From: Polaromonas sp.
GTDB lineage: Bacteria; Pseudomonadota; Gammaproteobacteria; Burkholderiales; Burkholderiaceae_C
Assembly: GCF_029945685.1 (NCBI RefSeq)
Contig: NZ_JAQSDA010000025.1
Span: 1 to 64,000 of the forward strand
Reading direction: 5' to 3'
DNA: 64,000 bases
Positions 18,943 through 25,853 of this stretch are shown here, one piece after another. A program made the translations under genes and the position numbers. Numbering within the stretch: the stretch's first letter is position 1; every line of letters begins with the position of its first letter. The notes beneath the pieces were generated by a model. The model was not told where the DNA came from. It was given only the letters and a program-made list of their open reading frames with translations, and did no database searches.

Positions 18943-19353
18943 ATGAGCACCGAATCGTCAACCAACAAACAGCGGATGCAGGCCATCTTTGCCGAACTGG
19001 CGCAAGGCAATGGCCGGCCTTTTGTGGACGCCATGGCCGATGACTTCTGCTGGATCCTGCAGGGCCGGAGGGCCTGGTCGCGACGCTACGAAGGCAAACA
19101 GGTGGTGCGGGACGAGCTGTTTCGCCCGCTGTTTGCGCAGTTTGCCGACCAGTACACCAACCAGGCCACGCGTTTCATCGCCGAGGGCGACATCGTCGTG
19201 GTGGAGTGCCGCGGCCAGGTGAGCACGAAAAAAGGCAAGCCCTACAACAACAGCTACTGTTATGTCTGCCGCTTCGAAGGCGGCCAGCTCAGGGAACTGG
19301 TGGAGTACCTGGACACACAGTTGGTGGATGCTGTGCTGGACGCCCCGGCTTGA
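18943..19353 (+). CDS. NTF2-like (SnoaL-type) protein
   Basis: The 136-residue protein fits the SnoaL/ketosteroid isomerase-like group: helix NKQRMQAIFAELAQGNG, then FVDAMADDFCWILQG, a VRDELFRPLF helix, GDIVVVECRGQVSTKKGKPY strands, and VEYLDTQLV at the end. ATG 18943 begins MSTESSTNKQ; AGGGTCC is a modest ribosome site. Proteins of this shape often act on or bind small organic molecules, but nothing here fixes the substrate. It converges on the MerR-type gene. Confidence 0.78.
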   Translation: MSTESSTNKQRMQAIFAELAQGNGRPFVDAMADDFCWILQGRRAWSRRYEGKQVVRDELFRPLFAQFADQYTNQATRFIAEGDIVVVECRGQVSTKKGKPYNNSYCYVCRFEGGQLRELVEYLDTQLVDAVLDAPA

Positions 19354-19356
19354 ACG

Positions 19357-19788
19357 TTAACCGGCCCTGGTCTTCCTGTCTCCGGTTGCCGCGCGGGCCA
19401 GCCACTTGTCGTACAGCGCGATCTTGTGGTTCACCAGCGCCATGGCTTCGTTCAGCTGGTCGGCGCGCTGTTGCACCTTGAGGCGGTGTTGCTGCAGCAT
19501 CTCGCGGCAGTCGGCCAGTGTGTCCTTGCCCTGGCGTACCAGGCGCGCATAGGCCTGCATGTCGCGCACGCTCATGCCCGAGGCGCGCAGGCGGCTCAGC
19601 AGGCCCAGCCATTCCACATGCGCCTGCGAGAACACGCGCCGCCCGCCCGCGTCGCGCGCGGCGCCGGGCATGAGGTGCTGGGCTTCGTACCAGCGGATGG
19701 TGTACACGCTGCGTCCGCTCAGGCGCGCGAGTTCGCCGATGCGCAGCGTCGGGGTGTTCTGAAAAGGAAGGGGGGTGCGGGCAGCCAT
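19357..19788 (-). CDS. MerR family transcriptional regulator
   Basis: The 143-residue regulator has an N-terminal MerR winged helix-turn-helix (LRIGELARLSGRSVYTIRWY, then EAQHLMPGAARDAGGRRVFS) and a C-terminal coiled coil (QHRLKVQQRADQLNEAMALV). No Cys cluster for metal binding is present. The ATG at 19788 is chosen; an ATG nine bases upstream is also possible. It is the next minus-strand gene after the Met-rich peptide gene (about 100 bp), so it may belong to or regulate that block; this is inference. Confidence 0.85.
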   Translation of the reverse strand: MAARTPLPFQNTPTLRIGELARLSGRSVYTIRWYEAQHLMPGAARDAGGRRVFSQAHVEWLGLLSRLRASGMSVRDMQAYARLVRQGKDTLADCREMLQQHRLKVQQRADQLNEAMALVNHKIALYDKWLARAATGDRKTRAG

Positions 19789-19892
19789 GCGCTGCATTCT
19801 GTCGCAGCGCAGCGCGGGTTTCAAGTCCGACCGTCGCGGGCAGGGAGCAGCGCCTTGCGGCGCCCGCTCCCTGCCCGGCAGGCGAAGGGAAA

Positions 19893-20129
19893 TTACTTTT
19901 TCATCGCATCCTTGGCCATGGCATCCTTGGCCATGGCGTCTTTCGCCATCGGGTCTTTCTTCATGGCATCCTTTTTCATCGCATCCTTGGCCATGGTGTC
20001 TTTGCCCATGGTGTCCTTGGCCATGGCGTCTTTCGCCATAGGGTCTTTTTTCATCGCATCCTGGGCGAAGGCGCTGGCGCCGGCGAACAGCAGGCAGGCA
20101 GACAGAAGGGAAGCGGTCAATTTGTTCAT
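19893..20129 (-). CDS. Exported pentapeptide MXKDX repeat protein
   Basis: The 78-residue protein has a signal peptide (LTASLLSACLLFAGASAFA) cut after AQ at about residue 23. The mature 55 residues are exactly eleven pentapeptides of the form D-[A/P/T]-M-[A/K/G]-K, so every fifth residue is Met (20 percent). It matches the MXKDX repeat protein family. AAGGAATTACC precedes the ATG. It follows the Mo-oxidoreductase gene after about 80 bp. In Azospira a similar Met-rich peptide (MrpX) is, from memory, a sacrificial scavenger of hypochlorite repaired by a YedY-type enzyme; that role is inferred here. Confidence 0.88.
   Translation of the reverse strand: MNKLTASLLSACLLFAGASAFAQDAMKKDPMAKDAMAKDTMGKDTMAKDAMKKDAMKKDPMAKDAMAKDAMAKDAMKK
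19896..20060 (-). repeat. Eleven 15-bp tandem repeats coding the MXKDX peptide
   Basis: The units are in frame and differ mainly at codons 2 and 4 of each pentapeptide. Copy number could change by slippage. Confidence 0.85.
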
Positions 20130-20209
20130 GGTAATTCCTTGAATTGGAGTGGATCAATCGTCGAATGAAAACGGCGGGATTGCCGTTGTGTCAGGGGCGC
20201 TGAGCAAGC

Positions 20210-21001
20210 TCAGCTGCCTCCGAACCAGTTGTAGCCCTGGTCTTCCCAGTAGCCGCCAGGGTAGGTGTTGGTCACAAAAATTGCCTGGATGTGTTTGGGG
20301 TTCTTGTAGCCCAGCTTGGTGGGCATGCGCAGCTTCATCGGAAAGCCGTACCTGGGCGGCAGCACCTGGCCGTCGTAGGTCAGCGCCAGCAGGGTTTGCG
20401 GGTGCAGTGCGGTGGGCATGTCGATGCTGGTGAAGTAGTCGTCGGCACACTTGAAGCCCACATATTTGGCGCTGGTGTCGGCACCCACCTGGCGCAGAAA
20501 GCTGGCAAAGGAAACACCGCCCCATTTGCCGATGGCGCTCCAGCCCTCCACGCAGATGTGGCGCGTGACCTGGTCGATCTGCGGCATGGCGCGCAGCTCG
20601 GGCAGCGACCACTTGCGCTTGTCGGCGACCAGGCCGGTGACTTCGAGCCGGTAGCCGCTTTCCTCGACCTGGCGGACTTCGTTTTCGCCGTAGTAGGCGT
20701 TGAACGGGAAGGGGCGCGTGATCATCGATTCGGGGTAGGTGGGCGCCAGGCGCGTCGGGTCGAACAGCCAGCCCTGCACGTCGTCGTTGACGCGCGAAAT
20801 CCGGGTCAGGGCGGAGCTGATGCCTTCGCTGTCGTCCAGCACGCATCCGGTCAGCATCGAGAGGCCGCCCAGGGTGAGCGAGGCGCGCAGGAAGTTGCGG
20901 CGGCTGCTGCCCAGCTTGTGGGCGTGGGCAATTCGCGCGGTGGCTTCATCGAGCACGGCGGCGCCGTCGATGTCCATGCGGGGAGGGGACTGGATGATCA
21001 T
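20210..21001 (-). CDS. Molybdopterin-dependent oxidoreductase (YedY/MsrP-like)
   Basis: The 263-residue protein has a twin-arginine signal (SSRRNFLRASLTLGG) and then one sulfite-oxidase-type Mo domain. RHICVEGWS holds the probable Mo-ligating Cys150, and GFKCADDYF and LPPRYGFPMKLRMPTKLGYKNPK are typical of this fold (the last split as PPRYGFPMKLRMP and KLGYKNPK). It should act in the periplasm and take electrons from a membrane cytochrome b, encoded just upstream (21038). The next gene is the Met-rich MXKDX peptide. It resembles the YedY1 branch more than classic MsrP; this split needs a tree. Confidence 0.87.
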   Translation of the reverse strand: MIIQSPPRMDIDGAAVLDEATARIAHAHKLGSSRRNFLRASLTLGGLSMLTGCVLDDSEGISSALTRISRVNDDVQGWLFDPTRLAPTYPESMITRPFPFNAYYGENEVRQVEESGYRLEVTGLVADKRKWSLPELRAMPQIDQVTRHICVEGWSAIGKWGGVSFASFLRQVGADTSAKYVGFKCADDYFTSIDMPTALHPQTLLALTYDGQVLPPRYGFPMKLRMPTKLGYKNPKHIQAIFVTNTYPGGYWEDQGYNWFGGS

Positions 21002-21037
21002 GGGACAACTCCTTGCGGCAATCGGGTGATGGGCGGT

Positions 21038-21634
21038 TCAGCGGCCGCGAACCATGTAGAGCAGGGTGCGCGGCACCAGAGCCACCATGACGAGGTGGAT
21101 CGCCACGAACGCGGCGAGTGCGGCCATTGCAAAAAAGTGGAACAGGCGAGCGCCTTCGTAGCCGCCCATCAGTTCGCGCAGCAGCGGAAACTGCACCGAC
21201 TTCCAGAGCACCAGCCCTGAGAGCACCAGTAGCAGGCCGTCGGCCATCACAAACAGGTAGGCCAGGCGCTGCACCATGTTGTAGTGCTGCGGGTCGGCAT
21301 GCGCCAGTTTCCCCTTGAGGGCGGCCAGCACGTCAGCCACGAAGGCCCGCGGCGAGAGCGGGAAAAACTTGCGCCGCAGGCGGCCGGTCGCGATGTTGAA
21401 GGCCAGGTAGAGCAGGCCATTGATGCCCAGCACCCACATGGCCGCAAAATGCCACTGCAGCGCGCCGCCCAGCCAGCCGCCCAGGGTGAGCTCGCCGGGG
21501 ATGGAGAAGCCGAGGAAGGCCGTGGCGTTGTAGATGCGCCAGCCGCTCATGATGAGGACCACCACCGCCAGGGCATTGAGCCAGTGCATGAGCCGTAGCC
21601 ACCCGGGGTGAATTGTCTGTTTGCTGGGGTTCAT
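21038..21634 (-). CDS. Cytochrome b561-type membrane subunit
   Basis: The 198-residue protein has four transmembrane helices and histidines suited to bind b haem: HPGWLRLMHWLNALAVVVL in helix 1, LQWHFAAMWVLG in helix 2, and LFHFFAMAALAAFVAIHLVM in helix 4. This is the cytochrome b561/thiosulfate-reductase b pattern. It probably passes quinol electrons to the periplasmic Mo-enzyme encoded 36 bp downstream. A TGTAAT-N16-CGACCAAC promoter-like motif ends 36 bp upstream of the ATG. Confidence 0.86.
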   Translation of the reverse strand: MNPSKQTIHPGWLRLMHWLNALAVVVLIMSGWRIYNATAFLGFSIPGELTLGGWLGGALQWHFAAMWVLGINGLLYLAFNIATGRLRRKFFPLSPRAFVADVLAALKGKLAHADPQHYNMVQRLAYLFVMADGLLLVLSGLVLWKSVQFPLLRELMGGYEGARLFHFFAMAALAAFVAIHLVMVALVPRTLLYMVRGR

Positions 21635-21670
21635 GGTAGATGCTCGCGCCTGTTGTTTGCTGTACTGGTC

Positions 21671-21700
21671 GTTGGTCGCAGCAGGTCCGCATTTATTACA
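21671..21700 (-). promoter_or_regulatory. ECF-sigma-like promoter of cytochrome b/Mo-enzyme/MXKDX genes
   Basis: On the minus strand TGTAAT (21700-21695), 16 bases, CGACCAAC (21678-21671). The same two boxes with the same spacing occur before msrB (23129-23100). The form fits ECF sigma promoters; the sigma factor is not in this window. Confidence 0.55.
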
Positions 21701-21809
21701 GGGATGGAAAAATTTATTTCTGCGCCCGGGGTGGATTCACGGGCCGCGTGGAGACGCGCCGCCCGCGCCGCAGATGCGGGCCTGGGGCGGCGGGGTGAGG
21801 GCGCCCGAC

Positions 21810-22559
21810 TTATTTGGGCGCGTTGCCCGCGTCCAGCACCAGCACGGGCTTGTCGCGGTACAGCTCGGGCAGGGTGGTCTTGAGGTTGGCGATTTTCGGC
21901 AGGTCGAACCGCACGATGTAGGGCTGGCGCGGGTTCAGGGTGGCGTAGTCCTGGTGGTAAGCCTCGGCCGGGTAGAAGGCCAGCGGCGCCGCCAGTGGGG
22001 TGAGCTGCGTCACGATCTTGCCCGGGAAAACCTTCGCGGCCTCAAGCTGGGCGATGTAGCGTTCAGCCACCTGCTTTTGCGTGGCGTTCTGGTAAAAAAT
22101 GGCCGAGCGGTACTGCGTGCCCGAATCCGGGCCCTGGCGGTTGAGCGTGGTCGGGTCGTGCGCGACAGAAAAATAGATCTGCAGCAGCTTGCCGTAAGAA
22201 ACCTGCCTGGGGTCATAGGTGATCTGCACCGACTCGGCGTGGCCGGTGCGGCCTGAGCCGATGAGGTTGTAGTTGGCGCTGGCCTTGTCGCCGCCGGCGT
22301 AACCCGACACGGCGTTGAGCACGCCCCGCGTGTGCTGGAACACCGCCTGCACGCCCCAGAAGCAGCCGCCGGCAAACACCGCGGTTTCGCGCCCGGCCTG
22401 CGCCGGTGCGGGTATGTCGAATGCCGGTGCGGGCAGCACGACAGCCGCCTCTGACGACGCGGCGCTGGCGCTCCTGCCGCCGCCCACATACACCCAGGCG
22501 GACATGGACAACACGCCGCCGACCATGAGAACCAGTGAATTGCGCATACTCATGTTCAT
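21810..22559 (-). CDS. msrA: Peptide-methionine (S)-S-oxide reductase, exported
   Basis: MsrA reduces the S epimer of methionine sulfoxide. The 249-residue protein has an N-terminal hydrophobic segment (residues 6-25) that directs it to the periplasm or inner-membrane face. The catalytic domain has AVFAGGCFWGVQAVF with Cys66 and the Q-S-T substrate pocket in AESVQITYDP. ATG 22559 overlaps the msrB stop by four bases. Paired with an exported MsrB, it would repair both epimers outside the cytoplasm. No second Cys-rich tail is visible. Confidence 0.93.
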   Translation of the reverse strand: MNMSMRNSLVLMVGGVLSMSAWVYVGGGRSASAASSEAAVVLPAPAFDIPAPAQAGRETAVFAGGCFWGVQAVFQHTRGVLNAVSGYAGGDKASANYNLIGSGRTGHAESVQITYDPRQVSYGKLLQIYFSVAHDPTTLNRQGPDSGTQYRSAIFYQNATQKQVAERYIAQLEAAKVFPGKIVTQLTPLAAPLAFYPAEAYHQDYATLNPRQPYIVRFDLPKIANLKTTLPELYRDKPVLVLDAGNAPK

Positions 22560-23047
22560 GCAGCCTTGAAGTCGAGGGAGACACCGTTCATGCAGTAGCG
22601 CAGTCCGGTGGGCTTGGGGCCGTCGTCAAACACATGGCCCAGGTGGCCGCCGCAGCGGCGGCACAAAACCTCGGTGCGTTTCATGAACAGGGTGGTGTCG
22701 CTTTCCTCGACCACCGCTTTTTCCAGCGGCTGCCAGAAGCTGGGCCAGCCGGTGCCGCTGTCGAACTTGGTGCTTGAGGAAAACAGCGGCAGGGCGCAGC
22801 CGGCACAGGTGTACACGCCGGCGCGCTTTTCCTTGTTCAGCGGGCTGGTGTATGGCCTCTCGGTGCCCGCCTTGCGCAACACGCGGTAGGCGTCGGGCTT
22901 GAGAAGCTTCTGCCACTCGGCATCGGTGTGCGTGACTTCATAGCTGCGCGCGGCATGGGCGGCCGAGCTCGGGAACAGGCCGCGCGCGCTCGCCAGAACG
23001 GCGGAGAAAGCGCCAAGGCCCAGCAGGGTATGTCTTCGGCTCATCAT
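22556..23047 (-). CDS. msrB: Peptide-methionine (R)-S-oxide reductase, exported
   Basis: MsrB reduces the R epimer of methionine sulfoxide. The 163-residue protein has an N-terminal export signal with RR (MSRRHTLLGLGAFSAVLAS) cut near AHA at residue 32. The MsrB domain has zinc pairs Cys81-X2-Cys84 and Cys129-X2-Cys132, the GTGWPSFW motif, RRCGGHLGHVF and catalytic Cys152 in RYCMNG. It is first in the msrBA unit and has a TGTAAG-N16-CGACCAAC motif 53 bp upstream. Confidence 0.94.
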   Translation of the reverse strand: MMSRRHTLLGLGAFSAVLASARGLFPSSAAHAARSYEVTHTDAEWQKLLKPDAYRVLRKAGTERPYTSPLNKEKRAGVYTCAGCALPLFSSSTKFDSGTGWPSFWQPLEKAVVEESDTTLFMKRTEVLCRRCGGHLGHVFDDGPKPTGLRYCMNGVSLDFKAA

Positions 23048-23099
23048 GGGGTGTCCTTATGCATGGTCTGGGGAACTCAGGTGCAACTCTGCACCGGCT

Positions 23100-23129
23100 G
23101 TTGGTCGACGGGGCCGGGTTTTTCTTACA
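23100..23129 (-). promoter_or_regulatory. ECF-sigma-like promoter of msrBA
   Basis: On the minus strand TGTAAG (23129-23124), 16 bases, CGACCAAC (23107-23100), 53 bp before the msrB ATG. The -10 block is identical to that before the cytochrome b gene, and the spacer length is the same. Confidence 0.55.
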
Positions 23130-23289
23130 GCAGCAACGCCAGCAGGGCTATGGCTCTCCGCATGACAGGGATACGCAGCCCGACGGACGGGCGATTCAAC
23201 TGCCGTAAAAACCTGACGGCGGGCGGGCCGGCGAACCCCGGACGGACAGTCTGGGAAAATGCAGCTTTCACCGTTCAACGAAGCCCCCC

Positions 23290-23868
23290 ATGCCCCTGCC
23301 CGCACCGCAAGCCCGAAAACACCTGCACACCCGAGCCGTCGTCTACCGCGGCTACCAACGCGAGGATGGCCTGTGGGACATCGAGGCCGAAATGACCGAT
23401 GTGCGCACCTATGAGCATGTCCGCTCCGAGCGCGAGGTGCCGCCGGGCACACCCATCCACGGCATGGCCATACGCGCCACGGTGGACGACGGCCTGGTGA
23501 TTCGTGACATTGCCAGCGCCAGCGACCACGCCCCGTTTGACGAGTGCCAGCAGGGCATCGACCCAATGCAGCGGATGGTGGGTGTCACCATGGGGCCGGG
23601 CTGGCGCCAGGCGATCGAAAAGGCGCTGGGCGGCATACGTGGCTGCACCCACCTGCGGGAGATGCTGTTCAACATGGCGACGGCGGCGTACCAGACGGTG
23701 CCGGTGTACCGCGGCCACCTGCGCGCGCAGGCCGGGCTGGCAGAGTCCGCCAATGCCGAGCCGCCTTACCACCTGGGCAAGTGCATCGCCTGGGATTTCG
23801 ATGGCACGGTGGTGCAGCGCCATTACCCCAGGTTTGCCGGCTGGCAGCCGCTGGCCCGAAAAGATTGA
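23290..23868 (+). CDS. DUF2889 family protein
   Basis: The 192-residue soluble protein fits DUF2889: HTRAVVYRGYQREDGLWDIE at the start, a VRTYEHV loop, CTHLREMLFNMATAAYQT in the middle, and HLGKCIAWDFDGTVVQRHYP at the end. Family function is unknown. It is divergent from msrBA (242 bp between start codons), so it may share the control region, but it has no TGTAA-type box of its own. ATG 23290 gives the expected N-terminus. Confidence 0.85.
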   Translation: MPLPAPQARKHLHTRAVVYRGYQREDGLWDIEAEMTDVRTYEHVRSEREVPPGTPIHGMAIRATVDDGLVIRDIASASDHAPFDECQQGIDPMQRMVGVTMGPGWRQAIEKALGGIRGCTHLREMLFNMATAAYQTVPVYRGHLRAQAGLAESANAEPPYHLGKCIAWDFDGTVVQRHYPRFAGWQPLARKD

Positions 23869-23988
23869 CCCGTGGACCGGCTGGCCTTTGTTCACCGGTT
23901 CTCGTTGGGATTTCCGCTGGCTTGCCAAGCCCGGTGTCGTGCGTGAGCGTAAGCGTAAGCGTGCACGTGAGGTGCACGGCACACTGCA

Positions 23989-25023
23989 TCAGGCCGGCAT
24001 GAATTGAATGGGACGCCCGTCCTGCAGAAGGCCGAGCGCATCCAGTGCGTGAAGGCTGCCGGCGACCGAATCGGCATGGGCACTCAAGGTATCGGGCAGA
24101 AATCGGGTGTAGGTGGGGTCCGTCAACACGTTCTGGCAAGCCTCGCAGTTGCCTCCCACGTCCAGGCTGCTGGGTTCGGGCAGGCCGTTTTCAGCCGCGA
24201 TGGTCTTCATGAGGTGAAAAGGCCCGTGAACGTACAGCCAATTGAGCAGCACCGATTTCTGCGCTTTCTCCATGGCCCCGTCAAGGTGGGAAGGCTCAAA
24301 ATGCGGATCAATGACCAGCGACGGGATTTCCGGCACAACGCCGCAGCAGGCCAGCAGTTTGCCTTTTGCAGACAGGGTGGGACCCGTCAGTACATAGGGG
24401 CAGGGCCCCAGATGGGAAGTTGCCAGTTTCTGCTTGTCCTGCAAGTCAATTTCGGCGCGACCGGTTTTATTCAGGGGGGAGTCACAGACTGTCAGCAACG
24501 CGTCTGCGAGCGGACCGAGTTCAGACCTGATTCGGGCAGAGTTCCACTTGGAGCCCTGGTCTTCCGTGGCCGATATGGCAACGCCGATTCCAAGCTCTAG
24601 GCCAATACGAACGGCCCGCCGTACGTTCTCGAACGATACAAATTCTTCGTGGTAGTCGTCCCAGCTGATGGACAGTTCATCCAAGCCCGCCTTTTTCAGG
24701 GCAGTCAGGCGTGAAGAGGCGATGTTGTCGCGAACAGCGAAGTGCACACTGGAAACCACACGGGTTTTGAAGCCGCGACGGCTGGCGAGTGAAACCAGGT
24801 CAACGAGCTTGCTGCCCAGCAACATGGGCTCGCCACCCGTAAATGCGACCAGACGATACTTTGACGCGTCAAGCGCTTCTATCGTTTGTGCCAGAAGATC
24901 GTAGTCGAGCCTATCCTTGTTGCTGGGGCTGGACTTGAAACAACAGTGTTTGCAGGTCAGGGGGCAGGTATAGGTGACGTGCAGCGCAAGCGAGCTCGGC
25001 TGCACCGCGCTGGTACTGTTCAA
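23989..25023 (-). CDS. Radical SAM enzyme with twitch-type auxiliary domain (RiPP maturase candidate)
   Basis: The 344-residue protein has the radical SAM Cys motif CX3CX2C at Cys20, Cys24 and Cys27 (YTCPLTCKHCC) and GGEPM at 63-67. Its C-terminal part has Cys208-X12-Gly221-X4-Cys226, the SPASM/twitch signature, plus Cys293-X2-Cys296, so it likely holds a second Fe-S cluster. Such enzymes modify ribosomal peptides. It starts at TTG 25023, overlapping the stop of the 114-aa gene by two bases, which signals tight co-translation. No transporter or peptidase follows. The chemistry is not predictable from this reading. Confidence 0.87.
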   Translation of the reverse strand: MNSTSAVQPSSLALHVTYTCPLTCKHCCFKSSPSNKDRLDYDLLAQTIEALDASKYRLVAFTGGEPMLLGSKLVDLVSLASRRGFKTRVVSSVHFAVRDNIASSRLTALKKAGLDELSISWDDYHEEFVSFENVRRAVRIGLELGIGVAISATEDQGSKWNSARIRSELGPLADALLTVCDSPLNKTGRAEIDLQDKQKLATSHLGPCPYVLTGPTLSAKGKLLACCGVVPEIPSLVIDPHFEPSHLDGAMEKAQKSVLLNWLYVHGPFHLMKTIAAENGLPEPSSLDVGGNCEACQNVLTDPTYTRFLPDTLSAHADSVAGSLHALDALGLLQDGRPIQFMPA

Positions 25024-25364
25024 AATGCTACAGCGATTTTGGATGTTGCAACGGAATACGCGCCCGCGGCGACGGCCCAGGCGGTTGCACCGGCGCCACC
25101 GTCGTCACCGCCCCGGTACAGTGCCTGAAGATCCCCCAGGGATTTCACACCCGTGAGCTTTCCTGCCAATGCGCCTGAAACGGAGGGGTCAATGGTCAGA
25201 TCAAACTTCTTGGCAAATGCAGCAGGGTCAGTGGCGAACTTTGCAAACTGTGCGTCGTCTTGCAGGGCCTTGTTGAACTCAAAGTTGAGCTTGGAAGGCT
25301 TCTTGATTTCAATGGTCTTGCCGTCAGCGAGCAGTGACAAGTTGGTGGTTTTGATTTCAGCCAT
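25020..25364 (-). CDS. Putative RiPP precursor peptide (114 aa)
   Basis: The ATG at 25364 has an AAGGAG site seven bases upstream. The 114-residue product has a charged, helical N-terminal part (MAEIKTTNLS to about residue 82, with KFDLTIDPSVSGAL) that would suit a leader. It then changes abruptly to a Gly/Ala-rich tail: RGGDDGGAGATAWAVAAGAY and SVATSKIAVAF. Aromatic residues Trp96, Tyr103 and Phe114 stand out. It has no Cys and no signal peptide. Co-translation with a radical SAM/twitch enzyme makes it a precursor candidate. I do not recognise the family. Confidence 0.72.
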   Translation of the reverse strand: MAEIKTTNLSLLADGKTIEIKKPSKLNFEFNKALQDDAQFAKFATDPAAFAKKFDLTIDPSVSGALAGKLTGVKSLGDLQALYRGGDDGGAGATAWAVAAGAYSVATSKIAVAF

Positions 25365-25853
25365 GGTGACGACTCCTTCTGTTGAACTGAAAAATTCAGT
25401 TGGTACCAAGAATTGGAAACAGTAAAAATGCGCATTCAATATTAGTCAGGCAGTGATCGGCTGTCACGCACTATTTACGTGTGAGAAGACGACTATTTGC
25501 TGTGAATTACTGCTTTTGGTTGCCGGGGTATCCCGCATGTCCCGCAATCTGCTTCCGCCATGTCTTGCAGGGAAAAGGTGGTGGTACCGGTGGGTACGGG
25601 CGGTGTGCCGCGTAAAAAAGTCGGGTGAGCTGGAGCGACCCGCTCCCGCGCGCAAGGGTGCGGAGTCATACGGTGATTGGTTATAAACAAATAGCGCCTT
25701 TTTCCTTTGCGCAAAAATGGGTGATGCAATGATTTCATGCCGTAGTCCGGAAGCTCGGCATCCGGCTCCCCCAACAGGCGGTTTTGTACCTTCTGTCGCC
25801 TGCAGAAGCTATCCTACGGACCGCTTCATTTGCAGCGCCTACACTTGCAGGCG
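25365..25853. other. Long AT-richer intergenic region
   Basis: This 489-base stretch lies between the divergent precursor gene and the PBP1A gene. It is visibly richer in A/T than the flanks and contains no convincing gene. It should hold the promoters of both genes. A perfect 7-bp hairpin (25385-25401) lies in the precursor leader. Confidence 0.6.
25385..25401 (-). promoter_or_regulatory. Small hairpin in the precursor-gene leader
   Basis: AACTGAA, AAA, TTCAGTT forms a perfect 7-bp stem ending about 20 bases before the start codon of the 114-aa gene. It could affect translation or mRNA life. Confidence 0.4.

Noticed and set aside
19896..20060. Regular 15-bp repeats that could look like a small CRISPR array
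   Set aside because: The units have no spacers, are in frame, and code for a repeated pentapeptide after a good signal peptide.
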